From the NCBI GenBank assembly GCA_008363215.1, contig RHKP01000003.1, positions 1 to 64,000 on the forward strand: a DNA stretch of 64,000 bases. The letters run 5' to 3'. Below are positions 1-8,494 of this stretch, piece after piece. The first letter of the stretch is position 1, and every line of letters begins with the position of its first letter. The notes below the pieces were generated by a model. The model did not search any database and had not been told where the DNA came from. It saw nothing but the letters and a program-made list of their open reading frames with translations. The stretch is from Cyanobacteria bacterium CYA (GTDB lineage: Bacteria; Planctomycetota; Phycisphaerae; Phycisphaerales; UBA1924). Made by a program: the position numbers and the translations under genes.

Positions 1-2
1 AC

Positions 3-74
3 GGCGACGAGGCCGAAAACGTGATCGACCTCGGCCTCCTCATCGATGCCGTGGCCAACGGCGGCGATGAATAG
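3..74 (+). CDS. C-terminal end of an unidentified protein (partial)
   Basis: The third frame is open from the window edge to a TAG stop and encodes an acidic tail with the core VIDLGLLIDAV and the ending NGGDE. The other two plus frames close early. The gene begins outside the window, so its family cannot be named. It is followed at once by a perfect GC-rich hairpin and converges on nuoC. Confidence 0.5.
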   Translation, partial: GDEAENVIDLGLLIDAVANGGDE

Positions 75-90
75 CGGCTGCGACGGCGCT

Positions 91-109
91 GGCCGGTTGA
101 AAACCGGCC
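91..109. other. Perfect GC-rich hairpin after the partial gene
   Basis: GGCCGGTT, a 3-base loop and AACCGGCC form a perfect 8-bp stem 17 bases after the stop of the upstream partial gene. No T-run follows on either strand, so intrinsic termination is possible but not shown. It lies between two convergent genes. Confidence 0.4.
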
Positions 110-215
110 CTACCGGCCCAGTCTATCGCTTATGGCTCCGGGCCGCCTTTCACGCGCCCGGACGGTTGAGAACGGTCTATCCGCTCGGCGAACCGATCTA
201 CCCGCGACCCGCGCT

Positions 216-779
216 TCAACTTGAGGTGCGGTCCACCACGCGATACTGCTCGCGTTCGCCGCGGCCGCGCAGGGGGTAGTCCTTCCGCAGCGGGTGTCCG
301 GGATACTCCTCCCACAGGAGGATGCGCCGCAGATCGGGGTGGTTGCGGAAGCGGATGCCGAACATGTCGAACACTTCGCGTTCGGTCCACTCGGCCCCGG
401 GCCAGACCGAGCAGACGCTCTCGACCGACAGCGCCGGGTCCTCGACGATGCCGTCGGTCGGGATCGACGGGTTGAGAAAAACCTTGACGAAGAAGCGCCG
501 GTCGCGCGTGTATGACACGAGGTTGTACACCACCGCGAAACGACCGGGCATCGGCGAGGGGTAGTTGAGATAGTCAATCCCGATCACGTCCGACAGGAAG
601 TCATACTTGCACTGCTCGTCGTTGCGCAGGAACCGCATCACATCGAGCAGATCGTTCGGCTCAACAATGAGCGTCGATTGCCCGCGAAACTCGGTGGCCT
701 TGAACTTCCGGTCGCCAAACGCCTCGCGCACACGGGCGAAGGTCGGATGGTCGAGTTTGGGGGTGCGATTCTCACTCAT
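216..779 (-). CDS. nuoC: NADH-quinone oxidoreductase subunit C
   Basis: The 187-residue product matches the 30-kDa subunit of respiratory complex I, part of the cytoplasmic arm that joins the iron-sulfur chain to the quinone site. The family signature lies in the last third: a WTEREVFDMFGI segment, then RNHPDLRRILL and GHPLRKDYPLRG at about residues 134-172. Length is normal for a single nuoC, not a nuoCD fusion. The start is ATG at 779. It stands alone: no nuoA, nuoB or nuoD is next to it, the upstream neighbour is an unrelated hypothetical and the downstream neighbour is convergent. The family call is secure. Confidence 0.93.
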   Translation of the reverse strand: MSENRTPKLDHPTFARVREAFGDRKFKATEFRGQSTLIVEPNDLLDVMRFLRNDEQCKYDFLSDVIGIDYLNYPSPMPGRFAVVYNLVSYTRDRRFFVKVFLNPSIPTDGIVEDPALSVESVCSVWPGAEWTEREVFDMFGIRFRNHPDLRRILLWEEYPGHPLRKDYPLRGRGEREQYRVVDRTSS

Positions 780-978
780 GCCGAAACTCCGGGGTGGGTC
801 AATCGTAGCCGCGCCTCCAGATCGCTTTGTACCTGGCCACCGATTTCAGTGGACGCCGGAAGTCTGCAAGCCTTCGAGCACAGGTCCGGATGAACAAGGG
901 GGGCTAAACCGGAGAGGTGCCCGGAGACGGTCGACTCGCCGGCGTCCGATCGGGCCGCATGAGGCGGGGTGTCCGGGT

Positions 979-1620
979 TCACGCAAGAGGCTCCAGCAAC
1001 GCCGCCGCGAGTTCATTCTGCCCCACCAGCACGCAGGTCTCGGGGACGAACTTGCCGATCAGTTCGAGGAACCGGTTCATGTCGATGGAACCGCTGCCGG
1101 CGGGCACCGGCACGCACCACCGCCCCCGCTGCGGCGTTTCCCGCACCCCGACGTCGCTGACCACCAGTCCCCACGCCAACGGGCCCACGGTCATCAGCAG
1201 CCGGCTCACATGATCTTCGGCGTCGGGGAGCATTCCGGGCTCGAGCATCGCCACCGGGTCGAGCAGCAGACGCCGACCCTCGTTGCCACGCAGCCAGTTC
1301 AGGCACCCGGGCCCGTCGCTGAGCAGATGCCGCGCGTGCGGGCGCAGGATCAGCCGTTGCTGGTCGGCGACTCGGCAGACCTGGTCCCACGCGGCACGCG
1401 ACGACGGAAGCCATTGCCCGGGCACGCTCTCGAACCACCCTTCGCCCGGGTCGCTGTCGCCCAGCCAGCCGGACCAGCAGACCAATGGTTCACCCCCTTT
1501 TTCGGGTAGCATACCTGTGTCGATGAGGTTGGCGGTACAAAACGCCCCGAGTCGGGAGCCGTCCAGACTTTTGATGACGGTGGTGTCGGCTCCGGACACA
1601 AATTTTGCCAGCACGCGCAA
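979..1620 (-). CDS. Hypothetical protein, possibly TIM-barrel-like
   Basis: The frame is open from 1779 down to 979. An ATG at 1779 would overlap the 5' end of the divergent neighbour, so a later start is likely. TTG at 1620 follows a GGGGGAAG run; ATG at 1710 or 1512 are alternatives. The product (about 213 residues) has segments that recall xylose-isomerase-like TIM barrels: LILRPHARHLL, then RLLLDPVAMLEPGML, a strand-like WGLVVSDVG, and PVPAGSGSIDMNRFLELI near the end. No catalytic set could be assigned. The fold is a guess from strand pattern; that the gene is real is more likely than any function. Confidence 0.5.
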   Translation of the reverse strand: MRVLAKFVSGADTTVIKSLDGSRLGAFCTANLIDTGMLPEKGGEPLVCWSGWLGDSDPGEGWFESVPGQWLPSSRAAWDQVCRVADQQRLILRPHARHLLSDGPGCLNWLRGNEGRRLLLDPVAMLEPGMLPDAEDHVSRLLMTVGPLAWGLVVSDVGVRETPQRGRWCVPVPAGSGSIDMNRFLELIGKFVPETCVLVGQNELAAALLEPLA

Positions 1621-1759
1621 TCGCTTCCCCCATTCTGTGTGCCCGCGGGCGGGCCTTCGTCCACTTTGGTTACACGGTCCAGCCGCCGGGCGTGAAAGCC
1701 CGATAGCCATGCTCGCCGCTGTTCCGAATCGTTCGCCGGCGGCGACGAGGGATCGAGCC

Positions 1760-2068
1760 ATGCAACTGCAACTTGCCAATCTGACGCGCCCCGCCCGCCC
1801 GAGTCAGGCAACATCCGAGGGAGCATCCCACGAACGGGCGATCCGCCGGTGGGAGGACACCGACGTATTGTCCAAGGGGCAGTTGATCGAGCAGATTTTG
1901 GTGCTGAATCCGGGCGCGACTCTTGAGTTCCTAGCCGATTTCAGCGTCAATGAACTGAGCCAGTACCTCAACCACCTGCTGTGGCTTCAGCAACCCAGAA
2001 CAGGTGGGGCCTGGTGGGCGCGACCGGGCGACTCTCCGGCAGTCGTCGTGCGGGATCGCAACTACTAG
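1760..2068 (+). CDS. Small conserved-looking hypothetical protein (102 aa)
   Basis: The 102-residue protein starts at ATG 1760 with MQLQLANLTRP. Its middle looks structured and helical: LSKGQLIEQILVLNPGATL then EFLADFSVNELSQYLNHL at about residues 38-75. The C-terminal 25 residues are polar. No signal peptide, membrane segment or known motif was seen. It stands alone and is followed about 50 bases later by a strong intrinsic terminator, which supports a transcribed single gene. The pattern recalls small helical DNA- or partner-binding domains, but nothing fixes a function. Confidence 0.6.
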   Translation: MQLQLANLTRPARPSQATSEGASHERAIRRWEDTDVLSKGQLIEQILVLNPGATLEFLADFSVNELSQYLNHLLWLQQPRTGGAWWARPGDSPAVVVRDRNY

Positions 2069-2115
2069 GGTTCGACACAAGTGCTCTTGGCCATCGCCGG
2101 CGTTCGGCGATGCAT

Positions 2116-2152
2116 GAGGGGCGTCCGTGGTGGGACGCCCCTCTCATTTTTT
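2116..2152 (+). terminator. Rho-independent terminator
   Basis: GAGGGGCGTCC pairs with GGACGCCCCTC over 11 bp around a 6-base loop, followed by TCATTTTTT. It sits 48 bases after the stop of the small hypothetical gene, which it most likely terminates. It also rules out a start near 2127 for the next gene. Confidence 0.88.
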
Positions 2153-2327
2153 ACTGGCACGGTGCTTGCGAAACACGAGGCGGCAGTTCATCCCGGCCCG
2201 CATTGTGATGAAACCGGGATCTTGTCACGGGCTGCCTGAATGGACCGGTCAAACCGGCCGATGCGCATGTGGGACACCGAGAGGCCACGGACGGCTCGCG
2301 CCGACGACAAGTAAGGAGACTCGATCG

Positions 2328-3641
2328 ATGAACCGCATTGACACGCGATTTCTGCTGGCCGCCTCATCCGGCACCTGCCTGGGGCTGGGCGCCTGCGCCT
2401 CTTCGCCGTGGGCTCACCAGGGCGGCCCGGCGCCGACCGGCTACCCGACCGAGCCAACGCCCGAGGTGGCGATGGAGCCGCAGGCACCGATGACGACACC
2501 GCCGAACCCCGGGGATTCGACTTGGGACAACGCCGACTCGGGTTGGGACTTTGTCGAAGCCACCGGCACGGCCGAACCGGCACCATCGCCCGATCCGGAG
2601 GGCGTGCCCGGTCCGCAGGGCCCGAACATGAGTTCGCAGATCTACTCGAGCGTGCTGTCGCTTGATCTGCCGACGGAGAGCGCCGAGCAGTCTGAGCACA
2701 CGGTCAACATCCAGCAGGTTTCATTTGCGCACGACGGCTCGAACTTTGATCCGATGGTCAGCCGCGACGGCACGACGCTGCTGTTTGCCAGCACGCAGCA
2801 CCGCCCGACGGCCGACATCTACACGCAGCACGTGGGCAGCAAAGTGATCACCCGCCTGACCGACGACCCCGCGCAGGACGTGATGCCGGCGATGAGCCCG
2901 GACGGAAAGCGCGTCGCCTTCGCCAGCAACCGGGCGGGCAACTGGGACGTGTACGTCATGCCCGTGGGCGGCGGAAAGGCCGTGCAGATCACATCGGACA
3001 ACTCGAACGATCTGAGCCCGAGTTGGAGTCCGGACGGGCAAACGCTGGTGTATTGCCGGCTCGGGCAAACGTCGGGCCGCTGGGAACTGTGGGTCGTGGA
3101 CGTGTTCAACCCGGCCCAGACGCAGTTCATCGGGTACGGGCTGTTCCCCGAGTGGTGCCCCGTGAAGGGGACCGGGCACGCCGGGGCCGACCAGATTCTG
3201 TTCCAGCGTTCGCGGGAGCGCGGACAGCGGACGTTCAGCATCTGGACGCTGGACTACTCGTCGGCCAGCAAGCAGGCGACCAACGAGACCGAACTGGCCA
3301 GCAGCCCCGAGCATGCGCTGATCAACCCGACGTGGAGCCCGGACGCGACGCGGATCGTGTACGCGGCCGTGCCGAACCCTGAGAAGTGGACGGACGAGAA
3401 GCGTCCGACGTCATCGTCACTGTGGATGATCGGAACGGACGGCCGCGGGCAGGTGAACCTGACCAGCGGGGCTTCGATCGATCTGATGCCGACCTGGGGG
3501 ACGGACGGGCACGTCTTTTTCGTGTCGACGCGTGACGGGATCGAGAACCTGTGGTCGCTGGACATCGCTCCGGCCATTCTCGCGGCGACGGGTGAACAGG
3601 CAACCGGGAACAACGCGGTGACCTCGGCTCCGGCCGACTGA
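2328..3641 (+). CDS. TolB-like beta-propeller lipoprotein
   Basis: The 437-residue protein starts at ATG 2328, eight bases after an AAGGAG site. Residues 1-23 form a lipoprotein signal with lipobox LGAC (Cys23), then a Pro/Glu/Thr-rich linker runs to about residue 105. The rest is made of PD40/TolB repeats: FDPMVSRDGTTLLFAS, DVMPAMSPDGKRVAFASN, LSPSWSPDGQTLVYC, INPTWSPDATRIVYA and LMPTWGTDGHVFFVS. Such propellers are periplasmic binding platforms, as in the Tol-Pal system. No tolA, tolQ, tolR or pal lies nearby, so it is TolB-like by fold only. The next lipoprotein gene begins 29 bases later and is probably co-transcribed. Confidence 0.82.
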   Translation: MNRIDTRFLLAASSGTCLGLGACASSPWAHQGGPAPTGYPTEPTPEVAMEPQAPMTTPPNPGDSTWDNADSGWDFVEATGTAEPAPSPDPEGVPGPQGPNMSSQIYSSVLSLDLPTESAEQSEHTVNIQQVSFAHDGSNFDPMVSRDGTTLLFASTQHRPTADIYTQHVGSKVITRLTDDPAQDVMPAMSPDGKRVAFASNRAGNWDVYVMPVGGGKAVQITSDNSNDLSPSWSPDGQTLVYCRLGQTSGRWELWVVDVFNPAQTQFIGYGLFPEWCPVKGTGHAGADQILFQRSRERGQRTFSIWTLDYSSASKQATNETELASSPEHALINPTWSPDATRIVYAAVPNPEKWTDEKRPTSSSLWMIGTDGRGQVNLTSGASIDLMPTWGTDGHVFFVSTRDGIENLWSLDIAPAILAATGEQATGNNAVTSAPAD

Positions 3642-3670
3642 ATCGAGTGTCGATTTGCAAGGAGGGCAGG

Positions 3671-4432
3671 ATGCCCCGACGAATGCCAGGATGGTGGAGG
3701 CTGGGGTGTGTGAGCGTGCTGTGCGCGGCGCTGCTCGGGTGCTCGTCGCCCAGGAGCACGCTGATGCCGCCCAACGTGCTCACGGCGCCGTATGACACGC
3801 TGGCGGGCGAAGTGCTGTGGGCTGTGGTGCCTCCGGTCAACGAATCAGGCACGTCTCTGGTCGACCCGCTGGCGGTGGGAGATGCGGTCGTGGCAGCGGT
3901 GACGGAGATCCAGGGTGTGGCCGCGCTACCCGTGAACCGAACGCTCGCGGCGATGCGGGGGACCGGGGTGGAGCGGGTCGTCACCCCCGAACAGGTGCGG
4001 CAGTTGGCCGAGGCGATGGGAGTCGACGGGGTCGTGGTGACCTCGATCACGGCGTGGGATCCGTATGACCCCCCGGTGATCGGGATAACGCTGGCGCTGT
4101 ACGCGAGATCGGGCCCGATGCGTGCGCAGGCGCCGGTCGAACTTGACCCCAAGGCGTTGGCATCGGCGGCGAGCGACGCGGACTTCCTTGCGCGTTCGAG
4201 TTTCGGATCGGGCCCGGTGGCGGTGTCGGTGGAGCATCTGGACGCGCGGAATCACCAGACCCAGATGTATGTGCGGGAGTTTGCCCAGGGCAGGAGCGAT
4301 TCGGCGTCGGCCCTGAACTGGCGTATCTACTTTGCCAGCATGGAGTTATATACTCAGTTTGCTGCCTATCACGGCGTACGGAGGCTGCTGGAGAACGAGT
4401 GGATGCGAACCGCCAGGGCTCCTGCGCAGTAG
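3671..4432 (+). CDS. Hypothetical lipoprotein (253 aa)
   Basis: ATG at 3671 is preceded by AAGGAGG, which favours it over the in-frame ATG at 3647. The product begins with a lipoprotein signal ending in lipobox LLGC (Cys24). The mature part has a repeated alternation of hydrophobic strands and helices, including LWAVVPPVNESGTS, GDAVVAAVTEI and AEAMGVDGVVVTSITAW. This resembles the small domain that CsgG- or GNA1162-type lipoproteins use, where a variable subunit name is tested for a role in outer-membrane assembly, but the likeness is weak. It lies 29 bases after the TolB-like gene and probably works in the same compartment. Confidence 0.65.
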   Translation: MPRRMPGWWRLGCVSVLCAALLGCSSPRSTLMPPNVLTAPYDTLAGEVLWAVVPPVNESGTSLVDPLAVGDAVVAAVTEIQGVAALPVNRTLAAMRGTGVERVVTPEQVRQLAEAMGVDGVVVTSITAWDPYDPPVIGITLALYARSGPMRAQAPVELDPKALASAASDADFLARSSFGSGPVAVSVEHLDARNHQTQMYVREFAQGRSDSASALNWRIYFASMELYTQFAAYHGVRRLLENEWMRTARAPAQ

Positions 4433-4588
4433 ACACTTGTTATGGGGACGTGCCGGAGGCTTGAGCGGGGCGAACGAGGCCAACGAGCCACGCTGACGAG
4501 CCGGTTTGAGCGGGCTTGATGCGCGGGTCCGAAAGATGCTGATTCGGACGTGAGATCGACCGATAGGTAGATGCCAGAGGAGTTCACG

Positions 4589-5635
4589 ATGACCACGCTG
4601 CCGATTACCGACGCTTTCGCTTCCTATCTGACCAATGAGCGTCGTTTCAGCCCGTATACCGCCCGGTGCTATGGGGCGGATCTGCGGCAGTTCGTGGAAT
4701 ACCTGTCGGACGAGTTCGGGATCGAGTTGCAGCCGGCGCTGGAGGCCAAGGCGTATGAGCAGGCGAGCGCGCGTCTGACGGCGCCGGAGGGCGCCCCGGC
4801 GGGCAACGTCGCCGGGAGCATCGCGCCCAAAGCGGTGACAGAGATCATCTGCGAGGGCTCGGCCGAGACGATCCGGAACTTCCTTTCGCACCTGGGAGAT
4901 CAGAACTACTCGGCGGCGACGACGGCGCGGAAGATCGCGACGCTGCGGTCGTTCTACAAGTGGGCCGACCGGCGGCGCCTGGTGGCGAGCAACCCGATGA
5001 CGCTGATCCGCACGCCTCGACAGAGCAAGCGGCTTCCCAAGGCGATCACCATCGAGCAGGTGGAGCGTCTGCTCTCGGCGCCGGATGAGAACGAAGTGCT
5101 CGGACGTCGCGACCGGGCGATGCTGGAGACGCTGTACTCGACGGGCATCCGCGTGAGCGAACTGGTCGGGCTGAACATGAGCGACCTGGATGTTCCGGGC
5201 GAATCGCTGCATGTGCGCGGCAAGGGCAAGAAGGAACGCATCGTTCCGCTGGGCTCACACGCGCTGACGGCGGTTCGTCGCTACATCGAGGGTGTGGAGG
5301 GCGACGCGCGCTTCGGGAAGATCTGGAGCGCCAACGCCGCCAGCGGGACGGGTCCGCTGTTCCTGAACAAGCACGGCAAGCGGCTCAGTTCGCGTTCAGT
5401 GCGGCGGAAACTGGACAAGTACCTGCGGCAGGTGGGGCTTGATCCGACGATCAGCCCGCACACGCTGCGGCACAGTTTTGCGACGCACCTGCTGGACAAC
5501 GGGGCGGATCTGCGAAGCGTGCAGGAGTTGCTGGGGCACCAGTCGCTGAGCACGACGCAGGTGTACACGCACCTGACCAGCGGACGGATGCAGGACTCAT
5601 ACCGCCGGGCCCATCCCAGGGCCGAAGCGGGTTGA
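4589..5635 (+). CDS. xerC: Tyrosine recombinase of the XerC/XerD type
   Basis: The 348-residue protein resolves chromosome dimers by site-specific strand exchange at dif. The catalytic set is complete: Arg188 in GIRVSEL, Lys212 in RGKGKKER, His291 and Arg294 in HTLRHSFATHLL, His317 in LLGH and the nucleophile Tyr326 in TTQVYTH. ATG at 4589 follows GAGGAG and is better placed than ATG at 4571. The N-terminal SAM-like domain carries an extra Ala/Pro-rich stretch at about residues 45-85, making the protein some 45 residues longer than usual. Whether it is XerC or XerD cannot be decided here. It is not next to any sign of an integron or prophage. Confidence 0.9.
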   Translation: MTTLPITDAFASYLTNERRFSPYTARCYGADLRQFVEYLSDEFGIELQPALEAKAYEQASARLTAPEGAPAGNVAGSIAPKAVTEIICEGSAETIRNFLSHLGDQNYSAATTARKIATLRSFYKWADRRRLVASNPMTLIRTPRQSKRLPKAITIEQVERLLSAPDENEVLGRRDRAMLETLYSTGIRVSELVGLNMSDLDVPGESLHVRGKGKKERIVPLGSHALTAVRRYIEGVEGDARFGKIWSANAASGTGPLFLNKHGKRLSSRSVRRKLDKYLRQVGLDPTISPHTLRHSFATHLLDNGADLRSVQELLGHQSLSTTQVYTHLTSGRMQDSYRRAHPRAEAG

Positions 5636-6880
5636 TCAGTCCGAGCCGGGCCCGGGCGCCTTCGGGTCGAGCGGATCACCAAGGAGCACGCGAGCGGCCG
5701 ATTCGACGGCCGCTTTTCGCTGGGCATCGACTCGAATGGCGGCGAGCAGGCGGCGCTGCGGATCGAGGATGATCAGGGCGAAACGCGCGCCCGGGCAGAA
5801 CAGGTCGATGGTCTCTTCGGGCGGCTGGGCCCAGAGCACGCGCGGAGCGGCGGCTTCGATATCGGGCAGGAGCGGGTCAGTCGGCAGATCGGCTGCCGCG
5901 GCGAGGATCGCCTCAAGGCGGTCTCGGTTGAACCCGGGCACGTCGAAAAGGGCGACGGGGCGGGCGAAGTAGATCGGGCGAGGCCGCCCGCGCTGGGCGC
6001 TCAGGCTCGCGACACGGGTGCGAAGTTCTGAGAGCAGGGCGACGCTGTCGGCCGGGTCGATGATGGCGTCGAGGTCGGCCGACCGCGGCGAGAGCACGAT
6101 CATCGCCAGGACCAGGGCCGAGGCGTGCCGGCGCTGGAAAGACGAAGGCTCCTGCTCGAAGACCGAGGCCGGAGCCCAGGACTGGTCATCGGGGCGGAAG
6201 AGGCGCAGGCTGACGGTGTCACCTGGGGCGAAGCGGGCCGGCTGCGGACGAAGGGCGGCGATAGACGAGACGGTCCTGCGGGAGGCGGGGTCAATGGACC
6301 AATCGGCCGCGTCACCGGGATCGACGGGGGTGTAGGTGAGATCGAGGCGTTCGTCGCCGGAGAGGCGCTCGATGAGGACGGATTCGGAAAGGAGGCCGGA
6401 GCCGTCGCCCCCGGAGCGGCGTTCGTAGCGCAGGCCGGGGCTTTCGAGGATGACGGCGCCTCCGGCTTCCTCGCGGTGAGGGAGAGAGGCCCAGTCCCGC
6501 GCGGCGAGGGGGTATGCCAGTTCGGTCTGCGCGAGCCAGTCGGCCAGCAGCCCGCACCAGATCGGCGGCAGGTCACGGCGCACCAGGGCGGGCAGGTGTC
6601 CGTCGCGATCGATGAAGACGCTGGTGGGGTCGTGCTGGTGCCAGGAAAGAAGACTCGCCTGTTCTCCGGTTCGATCCCCCACCACGACCACCTGGCCAAG
6701 TTCGAGGCGGAAGCGATCGTCAGACAACCGCAGCGTGAATCTGGCCTGGCGGCTGATTGGATGGTCGGGATGCTCAATGCTCAGCGTGACGGAAACCTCG
6801 AAGGCACGGGGGTCGGCTGCGAGCGCCGGGCCGACGAGGATGAAGGCGACCGCAGGCGGGATGAGCATGCGGGCCATCAT
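5636..6880 (-). CDS. Secreted hypothetical protein (414 aa)
   Basis: The protein has a signal peptide (residues 1-21, ending GPALAA). The first half looks like an all-beta domain (FEVSVTLSIEHPDH, RFTLRLSDDRFRLELGQVVVV), of the sort found in lipid- or lipoprotein-carrier folds. The C-terminal half has helices and a strand, FALIILDPQRRLLAAIRVD, that recalls thioredoxin-like folds but lacks CxxC. No catalytic motif was found. The stop codon abuts that of xerC with no spacer. It is the distal gene of a pair: folK upstream overlaps its start by four bases (ATGA), which implies translational coupling rather than shared function. Confidence 0.6.
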   Translation of the reverse strand: MMARMLIPPAVAFILVGPALAADPRAFEVSVTLSIEHPDHPISRQARFTLRLSDDRFRLELGQVVVVGDRTGEQASLLSWHQHDPTSVFIDRDGHLPALVRRDLPPIWCGLLADWLAQTELAYPLAARDWASLPHREEAGGAVILESPGLRYERRSGGDGSGLLSESVLIERLSGDERLDLTYTPVDPGDAADWSIDPASRRTVSSIAALRPQPARFAPGDTVSLRLFRPDDQSWAPASVFEQEPSSFQRRHASALVLAMIVLSPRSADLDAIIDPADSVALLSELRTRVASLSAQRGRPRPIYFARPVALFDVPGFNRDRLEAILAAAADLPTDPLLPDIEAAAPRVLWAQPPEETIDLFCPGARFALIILDPQRRLLAAIRVDAQRKAAVESAARVLLGDPLDPKAPGPGSD

Positions 6881-7377
6881 GGGTTGCCGGCTCCGGAGGC
6901 TGCGAGAAGGCGATCGCGCAGCGTCGCGACGGAATCGGAGAATCCGGGAGGGATGAGGTCGGGGGCCAGTTCGGCCAGCGGTTCGAGCACGAAGAGACGC
7001 TCGGCGAAGCGCGGATGCGGAATGACCAGGTCAGGAAGGTTGATGATGCGGCGCCCGAAGAGGATGAGATCGAGGTCGAGAGTGCGCGGGCCCCAGCGTG
7101 GGGAGTGCTCGCGGTCGCGGCCCTGAAGTCGCTCGATGCTCAGGAGGAGGGCGAGCAGGTCGGAGGGGTCGAGAGCGGAGGTGAGTTCGGCGACGGCGTT
7201 GAGGTAGCGAGGCTGCGCGACGGGCCCGACGGGAGCGGTGTCGTGGACGGTGGAGACCGCGACGAGAGTGAGGCCGGGAGAGCCGGACAGACGGTCCAGT
7301 GCGAAGTCGAGGGCGAGGCGGCGGGGCCCGATGTTGGAGCCAAGAGCGACGAATACGCGTTCGAGGGGCGAAGGCAT
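6877..7377 (-). CDS. folK: 2-amino-4-hydroxy-6-hydroxymethyldihydropteridine pyrophosphokinase
   Basis: HPPK moves pyrophosphate from ATP to hydroxymethyldihydropterin in folate synthesis. The 166-residue product has the family marks in order: ALGSNIGPR near the N-terminus, the substrate and Mg-binding segment WGPRTLDLDLILFG, and the C-terminal IPHPRFAERLFVLEPL. Length is normal. The start is ATG at 7377; upstream in-frame codons lie between this gene and fliA and are not supported. No folB or folP is next to it, so it is a detached folate gene. It overlaps the downstream secreted-protein gene by four bases. Confidence 0.92.
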   Translation of the reverse strand: MPSPLERVFVALGSNIGPRRLALDFALDRLSGSPGLTLVAVSTVHDTAPVGPVAQPRYLNAVAELTSALDPSDLLALLLSIERLQGRDREHSPRWGPRTLDLDLILFGRRIINLPDLVIPHPRFAERLFVLEPLAELAPDLIPPGFSDSVATLRDRLLAASGAGNP

Positions 7378-7419
7378 CGGGTGAGTCAAGCGCCGGCGGG
7401 CCCGCGCGGCAAGAGGCGA

Positions 7420-7445
7420 TGAAAAAGGGCCCGATGACGGGCCCT
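7420..7445 (-). terminator. Rho-independent terminator after fliA
   Basis: Read on the minus strand, GGGCCCG, a TCAT loop and CGGGCCC form a perfect 7-bp stem followed by TTTTTC. It lies 25 bases beyond the fliA stop. It marks the end of the long flagellar transcription run and separates it from folK. Confidence 0.85.
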
Positions 7446-7469
7446 GCGACGATCGGGTTGGAGGGGAGG

Positions 7470-8336
7470 TCACTCGACGGGTTCGAGTTCGCGCATGCGA
7501 TGCTGCATCTGCGCCTTGAGGCGTTGGAGGATGGAGGAGTGCATCTGGCTGACCCGGGACTCGGAGAGATCGAGGGTGGCGCCGATCTCCTTCATAGTCA
7601 TGCCCTCGTAGTAGTAGAGGATGACGATGAGGCGTTCGGCGCGGCTGAGGCCCTTGGTGATGAGGTCTTTGAGGTCGCGCTGCTGAAGTTCGGAGACGGG
7701 GTTGGCCTGAGTCTCGTCCTTGATGACGTCGATTTCGCGCAGGTCGCGGGAGCCGTCGGAGGGGAAACACTTGCGCGTGATGCTGGTCATGCTGACTGAC
7801 TTGGAGTCGCGTTCGTATTTTTCAAACTCGGCCGGATCGAGGTTGAGGCGTACGGCGATGTCGTGAAGGGAGGGCTTGACGCCGGTTTCCATCTGCATGC
7901 GCATGCGAGTCTGGTCGACCTTTGCGGTGCGGTGCCGGACGAGGCGGGGAACCCAGTCCATGTAGCGGAGTTCGTCGAGGATGGCGCCGCGGATGCGGGT
8001 AGCCGAATAGGTTTCGAACTTGACCTCGCGGTCGGGGTCGTAGGCTTCGATGGCGGCCATGAGCCCGAAGAGCCCGGCGGACATCAGGTCTTCGATGTCG
8101 ACCTCGTCGGGGAGGCGAGCGTAGATGCGTTCGGCGTTGTAGCGGACGAGGTGGAGGAATCGCTGGAAGAGGTAGTTGCGCAGATCCTCGGTGGGCGTCT
8201 GGCGGTAGAGTCGCCAGATTTCGTCGAGTGGGCGCTGGTCGAAGGGGGTGCCGAACGATGTTTGTTCAGCCCGTCGGGCGACATGCCGACCGAGATTGCG
8301 GGTGCCGGACCTGGTTGACGTATCCGTTGCTGCCAT
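7470..8336 (-). CDS. fliA: Flagellar sigma factor sigma-28
   Basis: The 288-residue protein is a FliA/WhiG-type sigma factor, which directs RNA polymerase to late flagellar promoters. Region 2 is clear (LVRYNAERI, DVDIEDLMSAGLFGLMAAIEAYDP with the EV/I variant, FETYSATRIRGAILDELR and a WVPRLVR run), and region 4 ends with GLSRAERLIVILYYYEGMTMKEIG then LDLSESRVSQMHSSIL. ATG at 8336 follows AAGGAG and is preferred over the start at 8387. Upstream at 8416-8421 a minus-strand TATACT could be a -10 box. No anti-sigma flgM lies beside it. It is the last gene of the flagellar run. Confidence 0.95.
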   Translation of the reverse strand: MAATDTSTRSGTRNLGRHVARRAEQTSFGTPFDQRPLDEIWRLYRQTPTEDLRNYLFQRFLHLVRYNAERIYARLPDEVDIEDLMSAGLFGLMAAIEAYDPDREVKFETYSATRIRGAILDELRYMDWVPRLVRHRTAKVDQTRMRMQMETGVKPSLHDIAVRLNLDPAEFEKYERDSKSVSMTSITRKCFPSDGSRDLREIDVIKDETQANPVSELQQRDLKDLITKGLSRAERLIVILYYYEGMTMKEIGATLDLSESRVSQMHSSILQRLKAQMQHRMRELEPVE

Positions 8337-8494
8337 CGGTCTCTCCTTGACCCTTTGGCTGGCGCCCGCGTGGCGGGCGAAGTTCATTTGTGCAGCCGTC
8401 CTGGCTTGACAATCCAGTATACAGGAATCCTTTGCACTTGGTCGACAAGAATTTGCTCAAAAGCGTGCAAGCCCCCGCCTCCGAAGCGACAAGT

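Noticed and set aside
2127-2327. Earlier start for the TolB-like lipoprotein
   Set aside because: The start would lie inside a strong terminator hairpin, and the signal peptide and AAGGAG site support ATG at 2328.
8406-8423. Plus-strand TTGACA followed by TATACA as a promoter
   Set aside because: The spacing is about five bases instead of 17, and no plus-strand gene follows. The minus-strand TATACT at the same place is more likely useful for fliA.
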